DNA from: Tubulanus polymorphus | Taxonomy: Eukaryota > Nemertea > Palaeonemertea > Tubulaniformes > Tubulanidae | Direction: 5' to 3' | NCBI RefSeq assembly: GCF_964204645.1 | Contig: NC_134025.1 | Location: forward strand, 10,359,001 to 10,423,000 | DNA: 64,000 nt | In this document: positions 1 to 13,855 of the stretch, piece after piece | Position numbering within the stretch: position 1 is the first letter of the stretch | How the letters are laid out: the number at the start of each line of letters is the position of its first letter | Notes under the pieces: model-generated | Told to the model about the DNA's origin: nothing | The model's database searches: none | Seen by the model: the letters and a program-made list of their open reading frames with translations, nothing else | Made by a program: the position numbers and the translations under genes

Positions 1-685
1 AGGATGAAAAAATGAATTGAAATGGGTGGTGACTTCTGTGGGAAGCCCACAGAAATCTGTGCTTGCAGCCTTCGCATTGCCTTTTCAAATTAAGTGTCAG
101 GTCCCATTCTCAGGTCCTTAGAAGAATCCTACGATCCAACCTCGAAGACAATAACCATCGTATCATGCCCTGCGCGTAAGTTTGAAACGCTTCTATATCG
201 GTCTTTATTGCCGGAAATATAAAATCTAAATTTCAATATAACGTACGCGCAGGTGGCATAAAATCGTGGTATTAAGAAACGAATTTAACGAGTTGGAGGT
301 GGGATAAAGCGGGACCACCTCGTCGTCGACGACGACGGTAGAAAATCAAAGACGGAGTCTCGAGTATCCGTCGATTTATATTCGTAATTGAGTTGAGATA
401 GAGAAGCACCTAAACAGCCGGGTTACGACGGCGGCAATAGATTTTATTGGATTTTTCCGTGATCTCTTCATAAAAGACATCAAATTTTAACAACTTCCTG
501 CGGGCAAACAACGTTTGACTTTAAACACGAAATCGATATGTTGCCATAAGATGTTGACTGGGAAAGTCGATGTAGTTGTACACGGCGCGATTTATTCCGC
601 AGCGTGAAAGCGCATTCGACGTCGAAGGTGAATCAAACTGCCATACGTTCCCGAAGCGAAAATAGAATTACCTATTGTCCTTTAC

Positions 686-933
686 AGAGGCGGATCAAAG
701 TGAGGGTGCACGGGGTGCACACCCTTTCCTAAAAACGTCAAGATGCGCTTAAATTTTACGGGAAAATGAAAAATATCAAATTGATACCTGAAATTGTTGA
801 AATTCATAACTTGTTTTCTGTCTCTCCAAAGAAAATGAATCAATATATTGCGATGACTTTTCTTCGGAATGTCCTTTTGATTATACGATATGCCCTCTGC
901 AACCCTGCCTGAATCAGACACTAAATCCACCCC
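686..933. repeat. Possible short element starting GAGGCGGATC
   Basis: AGAGGCGGATCAAAG at the left faces ACTAAATCCACCCC at the right, a weak inverted match. The same opening occurs at 42748 and related GGGGTGGATC stretches at 28181 and 48892. No coding frame is supported. Confidence 0.35.
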
Positions 934-1710
934 AGCTTTAACTCGCTAACTATGAGTTGAATTTTTGAAATTAAATATTCATTTCCACAAGAGTCTGCTA
1001 GCCAGGTTTACTTGAGTACCCGTTTAGCCGTTTATCATTTATCCAAAATGGCTTTATCAGATCAAGTGAATAAGCGATGACCTAACTTGACTTCTTTATG
1101 CAAGTAGTCATTAAAAATGAACTTATTGAAATCAGCATTGAATAATAAATCAAGGTATATCTTATCAAAGTATCAAGAGTCCTAAAAATATGCTAAAAAT
1201 ACTGAAAATGTATTCTTATACATGCCATTCATTTATGAGCCTAGTTTTAAGATCAACAAGGCTAGTTTTCAGATCAAAGTCTGGATAGATGTCACATTCC
1301 CCGATACATTTGACTAGTCACTTTCTAGAACTTTCAACAACTTTCTGCGAAGTACACCAGAAAACACGATACAAAACAGAACAAACGGAACAAACGCTGG
1401 TGACACCTGTACTCAATGCAACATATTCACGATGAACAGCGTAATATCTGATATGACTATTATTTATTAACTTTTTCACCGGGATCGCATCAATGGGATA
1501 TTGCTTTTTTCGATCGGCAAGAAACCGACTGATCCGTCTGAATATAGAGCGTGTGATTAACTGTCACGTCGATATTTTATTATTTGATTATTCAAGGTGA
1601 AGATAACATCTTAATCATGAACGATTACAATTCGACAATTAATTCCAACAAAGCATATGAGCAATCGTGAATCCGTTAAATATAACGGTATGCATATTGA
1701 GAATCAACAC

Positions 1711-1994
1711 TTAACCCTTTCAGCGCTGACTAATTAATACCCGAAAGTGCTGGAGATAATTTGATAAATTAAAAAAAAAATCCATCCCAGTGTGAACTGA
1801 ATAATGGGCATACCGCTTTAGTGCGTCTACACCGTGGTGCGGTGTATCATCAGTTACTGTTTGACAGGTGCTGCCATCTTTTAATGCGATAAAATAATTA
1901 CTAATAACATCAATACACCTCGATGCGGAGTATTCGCAAAATCAAACACCGTTTTATATACCACACTGCGGTGTAGACACACTGAAAGGGTTAA
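1711..1994 (+). mobile_element. M1: TTAA-flanked piggyBac-like MITE
   Basis: Begins TTAACCCTTTCAGCGCTGAC and ends ACTGAAAGGGTTAA, so it has CCCTTTCAG-type inverted ends inside a duplicated TTAA. TTAA target sites and CCCT-type ends are typical of piggyBac transposons. At 284 bp it has no coding capacity. Three degenerate copies of the palindrome TACACCGCANTGCGGTGTA lie near 1829, 1913 and 1960. Confidence 0.85.
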
Positions 1995-2716
1995 AGCATT
2001 GGGGAATTTGGAAATGGATAAAAAGAAATTCATATGTATATGCATTTGGGAATGTACAAAGTATAAAAACTAGTTTTACTTTGTCTGCAGTAGTTGATGT
2101 CTGGATTACAGAGCTGTGAGGTTTACGTTTTACACACCGAGTTTACACACCTAGTTTACGATCTGTTCTGAAATTAAGTCATTTCTTTGTTATCTCTGGT
2201 TTATGAGCCTATGAAAAGTGTGTATTCAAAGTCTATGTTTTTACGAAGAGTCAATAAACTCGAATTAGAAATTCTTGCTTATCTTTAGTTTATGAGTGAA
2301 TTCTTGCGCATGACTCAAAGTTAAATTTTCTTGATTGTTTCACACTATGAGTAGCCGAACTTTATTTTCAACGCGGTTACTTGGGTTCGGACCTCAGCTA
2401 CGCGGAAATTAAAGGGCCAAAAACTTACTCATATTTCTTTTTCAGTTTCTGTAAAATCTCTTAGCACATTCGTATTTCAAGTGAGAATGCTAGATGATAT
2501 TTCATATCAGTGGATGGACCAAGGTCATAATGGTTGAGCTGAGTGTGGTTAGGCAGTCAAAACCCATACTCGCGTAGTTTACAATGATACATTGAAAAAA
2601 ATTATGCTATTTGCCTAATTCATTCTACGTTTGAATCATCGGAGCTGATCATCGACATGTATAAACATGATACAAGGTGTATAGATATAAGCTGCTACCA
2701 GCTATACGCTGTATCA

Positions 2717-3006
2717 AGCCACGATCAAACAAGTAGTTTTGGCCCGTGCCAAATTAGGTCCGGCACGACGTTTCACACGGGTGCCAAATGGGTCCGAAAA
2801 CGTCGGACCGGGCTGTAGCTAAATTTCAGCACGGGTTAGATTATTGCGCGTGAATTGCAACTTTTTTCAGAAATGACTTATTTCACTTTCGCTAAGCGTT
2901 TTTTTAGTATCAATTGAGTGGTTTACGCATTTTTCTCTTATCAGACACGGGCCAAGTTTGACTCAGGCCTGATCAGGGCCAAATCATCTCCATGCGATCG
3001 ACGGCT
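2717..3006 (+). mobile_element. B1: full-length B-family MITE
   Basis: Begins AGCCACGATCAAAC and ends near ATGCGATCGACGGCT, imperfect inverted ends of the family AGCCGCGATCACACG. Inside are GGCCCGTGCCAAATT, the central GAATTGCAACT and GAGTGGTTTACGC blocks, and GGGCCAAATCATCTCC. No coding frame; transposon class unresolved. Confidence 0.78.
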
Positions 3007-4524
3007 TTAGTATATATATAGTTTATATAAGAGATGTAGAAGATATGTCATAGAAGATATGTCATATAGGTGCAAAACAGTCAATCTTTTAAACTATCAT
3101 ATTTACTTGGTGGGTGGCACTACAGAAATTGTAAGACAATATTCACATTGTCATCACAACGATAGCTTTAAGAACGTTGCTAAAAGGATCTACAGAGTAT
3201 TGCCTACTTTTTATTTGTTACGGGAACTATGGAATTGTGTGTAGGTTTGACAACACGTGCCACAAAGTCCTTTGAATGATGAAATTGAAGTTTTTCAAAC
3301 AGCCTTTTCAATACGATAGCCAAGAGATAAGATTCGAAATTTAGCCCAACTGCAATACAATTCCCTTCGTCGTAAAAACAACTTCTAGACATGATCTGTC
3401 CGACTCTCCCGCGACGACATTGAGAACCTGGATACAGACATCGTAATCAATGAAATCATTTTATTGTAACCGTATACCGTTGTTATGACCGAACCTAGAT
3501 AAGGCAGGGAGCCAACTTCGATTCAAATATCATAGTCGATAAACCTCCTTGTTTCCTGAAATACGTAGGCGCTTGCTCGTAAGAGCGAAGAAAAATTGTT
3601 ACTCGCGTACTTCAAGATGGTTCCAGGTTACAATTTGAACCGAAGGCGTCCACACACCGGCACTATTGTGCGTAGTACATTCTTACGCATTTAGCGAAGC
3701 GAGCTGTGGCAAGAATGCATGCAACGTACGACCATATTTACCACATATCAGCACCATTTACAAGCGACTTTTTTGTCGTCCTTGTCAAATCTATTCGAAT
3801 ATAAAGGAAGTCTTCCGTTCCTTTTACATCTACATCGGGATTGAGGGTCTCGCAAGGGAAAAATTGTGATTTCATCAATTCAAGTAACCCTATACCATAC
3901 AGAAAGTGAAACTCATATATGAATCAACAATTTTCTATTCTGAACGTGCTGGCTGCAATCATCATTTTTTGAGAAACGACGCATGCGCATTGACGACGAA
4001 TGCAATGCAAAGTGCGTTTAAGTTCCCCGCACACGCGCGCGTACTTCGCCCTACATCAGCACGCCTTTGGCCCGAGAAACTTCTGACCTGGATCAAAGCG
4101 AACATCGAACTATGAAATCGGAGTCATATGCGCGTAAATGCTCATTAAAACGAGAAATTTCTTAATTCAAATAAGACAATTTATGCGCGTCGACTCATGC
4201 CTCATGTCTGGAACGGGCGTAATCGTTCCATTCACGAAAAACTTTTTAAAAAAAGGTTCTAGTAATGTCCAAACGGTCTGTTCTCTCTATCTAATCGAGT
4301 CTGCAACACCGGAATGGAAAAAAGAGATGAAAAAAAAAAAAAAAATCTAAAGCCAACAATAGCCGATCGGTTTTTGTTGCACTTTGTCTCCTTTCATCTA
4401 TCGCGAGTTCAAAGTCGCAATCGAGTGACAATCCATGTTAGTTCGACAGGTGAAATCCAGCTCCGTCGACTGTGAGTTAATGAAAGCATAACATTCGATA
4501 CTGCGCCGAGCGAGAGCGAGCAAC

Positions 4525-4550
4525 AGAGAGAGAGAGAGAGAGAGAGAGAG
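4525..4550. repeat. (AG)13 microsatellite
   Basis: Thirteen uninterrupted AG units. The Ser-Leu-rich minus-strand frame there is a by-product. Confidence 0.95.
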
Positions 4551-5618
4551 CGATGGACATCATCGAAAAGTGCATTAAAGCATAAATGGCATAAATGGAA
4601 ATTAAGAAACAATTCGAAATACGGCCGATCTCTCCGCCAACGAAAACACCGCCTAACTATCGGAATTAATCAAATAAAACCACGCCATAACGGTTTTCGG
4701 TTCCGCGAGGTTTTCATCTTTAACTCGCAGTAGATTCATGAATGATCGAGGCTATGATCGGGTTGCATCATAGAACGTAACATACCATCGGTTTTAGGTC
4801 ATTTAAAGAACTAAAAAACCCTCAGATCAAGTCGCTCGTTGAGGTCTTTTAATGAACTCCATAACCTTCAGGTCCGGTTGCTCGTTTAGCCCGGACAATC
4901 GACGCAGCCATATTAGTAGGGTTGAATCATTCACCAGATCGATATTTCCAGATTGGCTATAGAATAGATTGGTCGCCTAGACTGACTACGACATCCCCAG
5001 AATCGATTTTCAGCCTCTCGAACATTCGAACTGGGCCTAATTTTCCATGATAATAATAATATTAATAACAAAAATAATAATAATAATGATATAAATATAT
5101 GTATAAAATAAGCGTTTAACTATAAGTAATGTTAATGCATATGTATGGTATACATATAATGATAATTGATTTTGAAGCGAAAGCTATTGGATTTGCATAC
5201 ATTCATACTATCATGAGCCGTACTGGACCTTAGAAATCAATGCACAGTTTTTATCAATATCCAAAATTGATAATTTTTTGGCGTATCCTTCTTTCTATTT
5301 TTTTTTTACCGTACCGGTCGATCGAGAGCTTGGTCAATATACATACCTGAAAATAGACAAACATAACCAACCATTAGATTCGCATACAAAGTTATAGATT
5401 TACACATATTTCTCAAACATATTATATTCCGCAAAATTCAAGCTTCAGATTTAGAGTCGTGAATTCACATAGATTAAAAGATAAAACCTCAATATTCATA
5501 ACTATAACTGTTTTTTCTTTTGTAGAATGCCGATATTGGTGATGTAGTGCACATCGACTCGCACAGAACCTAGCTTAAATAACGCATAGTAGTTATCAAT
5601 AATTTGTTATGAATGTAT

Positions 5619-5899
5619 TTAACCCTTTCAGTGCTGACTAACTAATACCCTATAGTGCTGAAGATAATTTGAAAACTCTGAAAAATTCCACCCTAGTGTG
5701 TTGAATAACGGGAATAGCACTATAGTGCGTCTACACCCTGGCGCGGTCTACACCCTGGCGCGGCATATCGTTAGTTACTAATATTTCACTATGTTTGACA
5801 GGTGCTGCTATCTCTCATGAGAGATTAGTAATTACTAATTAAATCAATAATTAATGATTCGTACACCGCACTGCGGTGTAGACGCACTGAAAGGGTTAA
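5619..5899 (+). mobile_element. M2: TTAA-flanked piggyBac-like MITE
   Basis: Same ends and orientation as M1, with TTAA on both sides. It carries an internal tandem duplication of GTCTACACCCTGGCGCG near 5730-5764, absent from the other copies, which lengthens the first palindrome region. The last palindrome TACACCGCACTGCGGTGTA is perfect (from about 5862). Confidence 0.87.
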
Positions 5900-6158
5900 T
5901 AAAGTCGGGATTATAACGCAGGAAGGGCATCTGAACGATCTAAAGCAAATATCTCGTAGACCGCAAGTTTGAGAATCTTTTGTAAGGCACATTTTTTGGC
6001 AGCAATGCCATCATAGATCATAAAAAGGAGCTTAGTTTATTTCTTGCGTGATTTACATAGACATATATCTCAAGGTGAAATATATCGAGCCTCTCTTATA
6101 CGGACAAAAGTCCTTTAGAATACTTATAATGACGATTTGACAAGTACAGAAAACTAGT

Positions 6159-6448
6159 CTAATCCTTACAGTGCTGACTAACTAATACCCTTAAGTGCCG
6201 TTGATTATTCAAAAATTTTAAAAATTACCACCCTAGTATGTTGAATAAGAGGCCTACTGCTTAAATGCGTCTATATCGCGGTGCAGTGTATCATCATTAG
6301 TAACTAATATTTTACTCTGTCATCATTTTAATTTGAGATAAAAACTAAATTACTGATTACATCAATACACCATGATGCAGTGTACTAGTAAAGGCCATCA
6401 CATATTTATATACACCGCACTGTGGTGTAGATGCACCGAAAGGGTTAA
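6159..6448 (+). mobile_element. M3: diverged piggyBac-like MITE
   Basis: Same family, only 259 bp downstream of M2 and in the same orientation. The left end has decayed to CTAATCCTTACAGTGC, while the right end CCGAAAGGGTTAA is intact. It is the most diverged copy and probably an older insertion. Confidence 0.8.
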
Positions 6449-7390
6449 ACACCATAATTAGAAAATTACATATGCGTATTTATCGATGAAATAGATTTCA
6501 AGATTTCTGATCAGATGCGTTATCTTCCGACGAATGCAACGTATAATCCAGGTTCATCATCATCGTCAACATCGATTTCGTATTTACGCATGCGCCGAAC
6601 AAAATTTCGATTTTCGTTCTAATTTTAGCGCAACATAAAAAAAATTCGAATATCGATTCACTTATAATTGAAGAACATACACATTAGCTATAGGGAAAGC
6701 AACTAAGTCCATTACCAAGTAGCGGCCTGCGGCTAAACTAGGGTGTCGACATTTTCGGTTTACCCTGAATATTGAAAACCGTCAATATTGCAATGATCAA
6801 CAACGCACTCGTACACGCGTTAATGTCATAATATGTAACAGGTCGTAAAAACGTATCAAGTTGATTTTCGATAACCACCTTAACCGCACTGCCGGGAATT
6901 AGGATGGAAAAAAGCGGCCGGCCGGATCGCACTCAGCGTTTTATGCATTATACGTCCCCCTCGATAGAAATAATTCAACGCGAGCACTGAACAGACCTCG
7001 AACGGTCGGTCCTCGATATGGTAGACAACACGCGAACATTGATACAGCAATCCCTCATGTCTGCCAATTCCAATTGATAGCAAGCCATTCATAAAACCGG
7101 CTGAACGTGCATTGTGTTCATGAAAGATTGATAATTGTCCAATCCAGATTTATTCTCGAAGCTGGATAATAAGGACTTAATCTGCCCGTGTATGCGGCGA
7201 ACAACCGATGCACCGCGCCGCCGCGAAAATGGACGACATTTTTATAGATTATCAATTAAACCGGCTCCGGCGCACGGTTCCACCTGACCCAAAGTTTGAC
7301 ATTAATTCCTTCAGTCGGATCCATCATATTCAACTCAACGGTCAATCAATCGCATGATCGGAATGGATGATCGAAACAAAGAAAATTCTG

Positions 7391-7465
7391 GGCCCATGCC
7401 TGTCTGGCTGGGGCCCATTTGGTACCCCTGTGAACAGTTGCCAGAACGCTTGTGTGATCGCGGCT
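7391..7465 (+). mobile_element. B-family fragment
   Basis: About 75 bp of one terminal half: GGGCCCATTTGGTACCCCTG, then GCTTGTGTGATCGCGGCT. The other half is missing. Confidence 0.65.
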
Positions 7466-8993
7466 TAAGCCTCCACGTCAAACCAATAAATCTTGAAGTT
7501 TCATAATGAAATGGCCATATGCTCGGTAAATTTTCAAAATCCAATATCGCTACCAGGCAGCTCTCGAGGATTTACCTCAACTTGTATATAGCAGCGGGTA
7601 AAAGGGGAATTTTCTTGAATTCATGAAATGTCATTAATCCAGCAATGAAAATAACCGAGATTTTGTGATTGCGAAGCATATGCAGCTTTTAGTGTTTTGT
7701 TACTAAACCTTTGCACCTAAATAGATGGCATTGAATGATCAGTCTTCGAATTTCCACTTTTATATAAACATACATACATACATATAAAATAATAGCATTT
7801 GAGAGCTGTAGAACATTTTTCCAAGCAGGCAAATACCGGTAAATTCACGTAGCTCGAAGAGCATTTGCGAAATAATATAAACCGGGAATAAAAGAGTAGA
7901 GGACTATTGAGTTGAAACAAACCGATAAAACGCGCGTATATCCGTCAAGCGCTCAGCGGGTTACATCCGAACGCCGCGATGGCAGCCGCGATCGCTCCGA
8001 ACCGTCGAAACATCTTTGTGCGGCCATAATTTCATTAGACCGAGGCATTTACACGACGAATGATTTTTTGTTTGTCGAAGATTATTGCCCGATGCTAGCG
8101 GTGATGGCGATTATGTTTTATGTTCCACCGCCAATTTTCGAAAAATTTCAGCAAATACACGCCAATTTTCAGAGGCCAGATACGAAGCCGATGAATCAGG
8201 GAATTAAGCTGTTTGTTTAGAGTCATTTATCATAGCGCGCAAGCCTCGGCGCACGGGCAACGATGGCGGTAAACCAGGGGAACACCTATATGACCGTATT
8301 AGCATCCACGGTTTATGTTCATTGGTGAGAAATTCCCCGGCAATTTTGGCCAATTGAAATAAATTGATGAAGTTATCATTTGCCTTCGCATAGAGGACAG
8401 TGCTATTCAATTCCTAGAGCCATATACAAACTCCTAAAATTTCGAAACCTATCGCCGTTGTATACTACAGGCATAACTGAGAACATAGCAAAGATCAAAC
8501 TTAAGTGATTAATTTCGATTTTTTCGAATATTCAGGTGAACATAAACACTACTGCGACTTAAAAAGTATTCCATCGTCTGTCTCTTTAGCTCTACGAAAA
8601 TATGAATAGGTTTCGAATTTTTCGATTAATACACACCGTACACTTCAAACGACGAATACGCAGCATGGGAGTACGAAGATGGATGCCTGCGAGGCACAGT
8701 GAGTCATATTTTTTGAGTTTATAGAAAAACGAAGATATTCTACAGGCTACAAAAATACGGCGAACATGGTGAAAAAAATAAACACTCCTACATTAAGGTA
8801 CATATAGTCTCGTCGGCGAGAGGGAGGCTACTGAAAATGTACGTTAGAAGACAATGATTCGACATTTAAACAGGCAAACCGCACATCGCTATAGCACCAA
8901 TGTAAAAAGGATAAAAAGATATCCATCAAATGAAAGGGCAGAAAATGTTTGATTAAACTCCATGATAGGCGGAAGTAGCGGAGGTTTACTTCC

Positions 8994-9440
8994 AAGGCCA
9001 GTCAGCCATCTTGAACTGTGGAGCCTCCAAATTCGATGGGGGGGGGGGTTGTTCCTTGTGATCTAACATCGTATCTCTGAATATTTGGAAAGAATCGGCC
9101 GGTTTGCCTAAATAACTATTTTGAGGAGGATACATAACTACCATTCGGCCATCTTGAAAAGTTGAACCTTCAAACTCAATACGGTTTTATCATTCACTAT
9201 TCAGCAACATGTCATAAAATCTCAGAAGATTTCATACATAATAGTTCAGCCTGTATCCTGTGCACAAGGATAATTGCCTAAATCTTACAGAACAAAGATG
9301 GCTGCCAGTCAGCCATCCTGAAAAGGTGGAACCTCCATCATCAATAGGGTTCTTCCCAACTTCCGTCATAAAATTACAAAAAAAGATTCCATACCCTGGC
9401 TCAACATGCATCAGACAGACGGATGGTGCACGGAGCAATG
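8994..9440 (+). repeat. Three degenerate repeat units around GCCATCTTGAA
   Basis: CAGCCATCTTGAACTGTGGAG (from 9003), CGGCCATCTTGAAAAGTTGA (9146) and CAGCCATCCTGAAAAGGTGG (9310) each continue AACCTCCAA or similar. Spacing is about 143 and 164 bp. The third ends in CAGACAGACGGATGG, as in the 50-kb repeat. The 141-codon minus-strand frame across it is not convincing as a gene. Confidence 0.55.
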
Positions 9441-10624
9441 TGGGACAAAAAGTGCCGAAATGCCCGCCGTGTTCAATAATTTCCAGGATGATAGCCGCGC
9501 TGATTAACTGATAGAGGTCAAGAGCAGCCGATGAATAAAACTCAAGGACAGGAAGCTGTGGAGGTGTACGCACGCGGAACTGGGTTTTACATTTCAAAAT
9601 AATGTAATAACGCTGAAGGATGAAATCGGAGTACACGCTCGCAAACGCTTTACTCATAATGACCGAAAATGAATCTTCCCCGATGGACGTCCATCCACCT
9701 AGAGAAAAGACGAACTAAACTATGAAAAACTAAACTCTCAAAAAGTCAACGACAAATTACACCGTCCTTTCTTTGATCTTGATGAAACGCTCTGTCAGTT
9801 TTGGAAATGTAATAAGTTCTCTACTGTAATAGTAAGTCTATTGTATTCAAGTCATTACTTATATTCACTACTGATTTATAAAATTACCCTTCATTTGCTC
9901 TAAATATGTTAAGTTTCTATGCTTTACTTCTCCCGCTTCTGGGATTGTCTCTACGTTCTGAATTGCATAAACAGTAGATTTCATAACTTTGGTGTAACTT
10001 AAGAATTTCGGAAGATGACTACTAGAATATTGTTGAAATGTCAAATAAACTTAAGCTCAAGGAAACCTACTCATTTTTCCTTTTTTACCATACGACACCT
10101 TTCTCGTCTTCATTCTTTATACGGCCCAGCCTCGCGTTTCATTTCGAAACGTTTGACCATCGTAGCAGATTTCGAACAGACATGGCAATTCTCTGAACGG
10201 ATGATGACATTTAGATAGAAGACACGAGAATGAATGACAACAATATACGCTATATACGAAATCCAATACGATCTAACTAAATGAACCCGAGACTATGCGA
10301 AGGTGTTAAGGTCTCGGATTTCAAATGTGTCAGGCCCTCATTAGTAGAATGACTACCGTAAATGCATGATAATGTAGCGTGCTTTAGAAAACATGTTAGG
10401 TAGGAGTTCAGGCAACTGAAAATCCATAAAACAATAGATGACGATATAAATCTGATTTTCCGATGAATATAAACAGCTGACGATTAACGCAAACATTTTC
10501 TGGATCCTCATCATCAGGTGAAATACGTGTGGATGAATTTTTGATCCCAAAATCTTCCTGTGTAGAAAAAGAAGTTTTTAACTCATTAGAAAATGAGGAA
10601 CCTGAAGCTATTCATGCAATAAAT

Positions 10625-10752
10625 TGACCCGTGTTTAAGTTTGGCAAGGGCCTGGTCCGAAGTTTTTGGTTGGGCCAAATTTGGCCCAGGCCAGACAAGC
10701 ATGGCACTCGTTGTTCCGGGCCCATGCCAAAAATGTTTGTGTAATCGCAGCT
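10625..10752 (-). mobile_element. B2: half-length B-family MITE
   Basis: Carries the GGGCCTGGTCCGAAGTTTTT and GGGCCAAATTTGGCCCAGGCC segment and ends TTGTGTAATCGCAGCT. The central and far halves are absent, so it is truncated. Confidence 0.72.
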
Positions 10753-11590
10753 ATTATCAATACTGGTCTAAAGATTTATTCCATTTTATTCACGAGTTTA
10801 GAAATTTAAACTGGTTTTTCAAATGAGTCTGAAAATGTGACGTCATAGGTCAACGTGCACTTCATTCGAAAGAAGTCTATTCGGGGCAGCTGGTAGATTC
10901 ACTAACGTACAAAAGGAGCGTAAGAACAGATTCATTTTGAAGTTTTCTTCGCGAACCTTGAACAGAAAGGTTTTGAGAAGTCTTCCTACTTTGGCTGTTG
11001 ATAACTAATTGCTCGAAATGCCGACAGTATCAAAGGTATGAAATGAACTTGTTCTTATCGCTAGACGCTTTCATGCCTAACGAACTGGCAGTACGAGTAG
11101 AGTAGTCGACTCATTGCCCTCTCCTCTTTAATCACTCATTATGAAATGTTGGCCTTTGCTTTATGATACGCCTCGGCCGGAAAAAATAAAACGTGTGATC
11201 TATAATAATTCGTTGACAGTAGGAAGGAAGCAATTCGGCTGGGTATCGTACAAAGTGACCGTGAATGCAAAACTAATCACGCTTACGTGATATCGAGTTG
11301 GGCAAATGGAGAAAAACGTAATTTTGCACGGCAGATTACGAGTTATATGATCTTAAAATGGAGGAAAGAATTGCTGATAATGCATACATGCATAAAGCGA
11401 ACAATGTTGGAACATCTGCGAAGACCAACGAGCTGACAAAATAGTTAATCAAAATCAAAATGAGTACATAAGCAAAGTGGCTATAACTCAAACAATGATC
11501 AATTTTAGTCGCCATTAAGCCAATTCTTTAGAAGTTTCTTGTAAACATTATCTAAAAAGTTGTTCTGATCGTCTGAGCAACTGGCTCATA

Positions 11591-11715
11591 TGGCCATTCG
11601 CACAGTCAAGACTTAGATTTAAAGCCAGTCTAAGCCCATCTCGATGCTAAAGTCAATCTAACAACCTCAGATCAGTCTTAAGATTTAGGAACACTTTTGC
11701 ACTTGCGCCAGGTTC
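11591..11715. mobile_element. D1: diverged D-family MITE
   Basis: Retains CGCACAGTCAAGACTTAGA, CAATCTAACAACCTCAGA and GTCTTAAGATTTAGG. The terminal GGGCC repeats are decayed. Confidence 0.6.
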
Positions 11716-12867
11716 ATAATACCGGCATTTTCCATACGCTAACATTTTAAAGGGGCTGCATTTATTGTAAAGTGTACGACATAGTGGCTGCTGAAGTAGT
11801 AAGGCTTTCAATCCCCACAAAAGTAACAGAAACTTTATCTTAATTTTGGTACAATCTTCTATTTCAGGTAGGGGCTGCGGATATCTTATCAGGGGGGATA
11901 ATTCTCAGAGGGGTGGATGTGAAAATCAAATGGGTGGCCACCCCTCTTAAACCTGCTGTGGAGAAGAGAATGCTGAAAATACAGAGTGCAACGGCCATAA
12001 CTTTGTCGAGGAGTTCCGTACCACTTCACACGGAATATCCTTGTACATCAACTGTATGCACTTCCGATCGGGAGCTAGTTCAAACGGATGATCGAAAAAC
12101 TGAAGAGCCTACCCACCGCCTCAAAACCATCTGTACTTGCGCGCAATAACGCACGTTCGCAAATTTTTCAAATTCAAAACCGACGAATCCGCCGGTACTT
12201 GCGTCGAGTAATTAAATTTCAAATGGGCGCCGGAAAATAAATACGAATACGAACCGTACCTCGGAGAACGGCTGAGGTAGACGCCCGATTCGGCACGCGT
12301 CTCGGTCGGCGCGCATATTTGCCAATAGCATTTTTACGCCATCAAAATCAATACGCCGTATTGGCTTAATTGTTATTGTGATGAATTTTCTTCAATTTTT
12401 ACCGCCACCCGATCTGATTTTTACGCGAAAAGTAATTATTTGAAGATTGTGACACCGCACGCGGTCGGATTATATTCTCGATATCGGCCCCGGCGACCGG
12501 ATTACCTTGTTAACTCGCGCACTACGACAACGACGAATAAACACGTCGTCAGGTAATATTAGCAAAGCATCAGAATTGGTTGCATAGAGAAGTTTCGATA
12601 ATTCGATAAAAGGTTCAATAATCGTGTTGAAAAGGTGTAGGATCCGATGCATTTTCATTATATTTGGTTAATTTAGGTATCAATCCGGGGCCAGTCCCTC
12701 AAAATTTGGTTAGAGTTAACCACTGGATAGTTGACAAAGTGACAATTGAAAGTAAATTGTTATTATGGTATCTATCGGCCAGTTATCTTTAACTTACTTT
12801 AAGCAAATGGCTCATGTTGCCTGGACTGACCTCTACCAAACATTTTCACCATTCTCTTATCATCCAG

Positions 12868-13169
12868 AGACGGAGACGATTTGGCGCGAGCCAAATTGGC
12901 ACGGATCAGACCAGAATCAAATTTGGCCCGTGCCTAATTAGAGAGCGTGATCGCTCATAAACCACTCACTAGATACTAAAAAATGCTTAAACAAAGCGAA
13001 GTGAGTCAATTCCGGAACCAGTTGCAATTCACGCGCAATAATTTGACCCACGCTAGAACTTGGCTCGGGCCTGGTGCGACATTTTTGGTCGGGCCAACCA
13101 GGCATGGGCCCATTTGGCACCCATGTAAAAAAGTTGTTCCGGACCAAAAATGCTTGTGTAATCATGGCT
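12868..13169 (-). mobile_element. B3: full-length B-family MITE
   Basis: About 300 bp, reversed relative to B1. It runs from GAGACGATTTGGCGCG through AAACAAAGCGAAGTGAGTCA and AACCAGTTGCAATTC to TGCTTGTGTAATCATGGCT. It serves as the uninterrupted reference for reading the insertion in B8. Confidence 0.8.
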
Positions 13170-13855
13170 GATGACTGTCAACTGGTACACTCTAACCAAC
13201 TTCTGAGCAAGAGTTCAAACAGCAAATATCTGCTGAGCCTACGTTTCCATATTGATGACTGCATATTTGTTTGCGCTCCAGAAACAATCCTTTCGCGAAT
13301 CGGTTTTTCAAAAATACTTTTCCCGGTAATCGCTCTACGTTTTCATTCGTCATGCCAATAGCTACATACACGTGTTTATATGTATAGATGGGAAAACTGA
13401 CGAATATCGAACCCCGCAATTAGTTGGAACGTAATTGATTTCAACAAAAGAAATCCACGGTTACCATGCCCACAAAACTACACCATCGCCTCGAGTCCAA
13501 TACCAGTTACAGGCGTATTATTCCGAATATATGCGTGGGTAGATCGTCTTAAAATCTATTAAGTTTTCATCGAGCATGGAAACTCAGAAGCCCGGGATCC
13601 GAGTGCAAAGTGCTTATATGGGCAAAAATGAGTCGAGATGGAAGCCTCCATTTACTACTTTACTACTATTTTGTACTCTATTTACTCCACTTACTACAAT
13701 ACTGCTACGATAGCTTTAAGCGCGGTTATTCAAAATTTCTGAATTGCTGAAAAAAGAAATGGCTTATTCATGTAGACATGCTATAGACAGGCTTTTTGGC
13801 CAGACGCTTGCGATGTAAGTCTAACAGGGCCTTCATATCTTGGTTTAAGAAGTTA

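Larger units (their letters stand above)
1..5618. other. Intergenic DNA outside the listed repeats
   Basis: AT-rich, no supportable exon. A perfect hairpin TTCTGTGGG-AAG-CCCACAGAA lies at about 34-54, and an AAT-rich run at 5050-5095. Open frames are short and match nothing I know. Confidence 0.6.
6449..12867. other. Intergenic DNA outside the listed repeats
   Basis: Unique-looking sequence with GC-richer patches at about 7160-7320 (with TTTATAG and ATCAATTA homeodomain-like words) and 12170-12500. No coding frame is convincing. A 10-G run lies at 9040. Confidence 0.55.

Noticed and set aside
9232-9657. 141-codon minus-strand open frame
   Set aside because: It crosses the degenerate GCCATCTTGAA repeat units, has no domain or signal I recognise, and has no exon partners.
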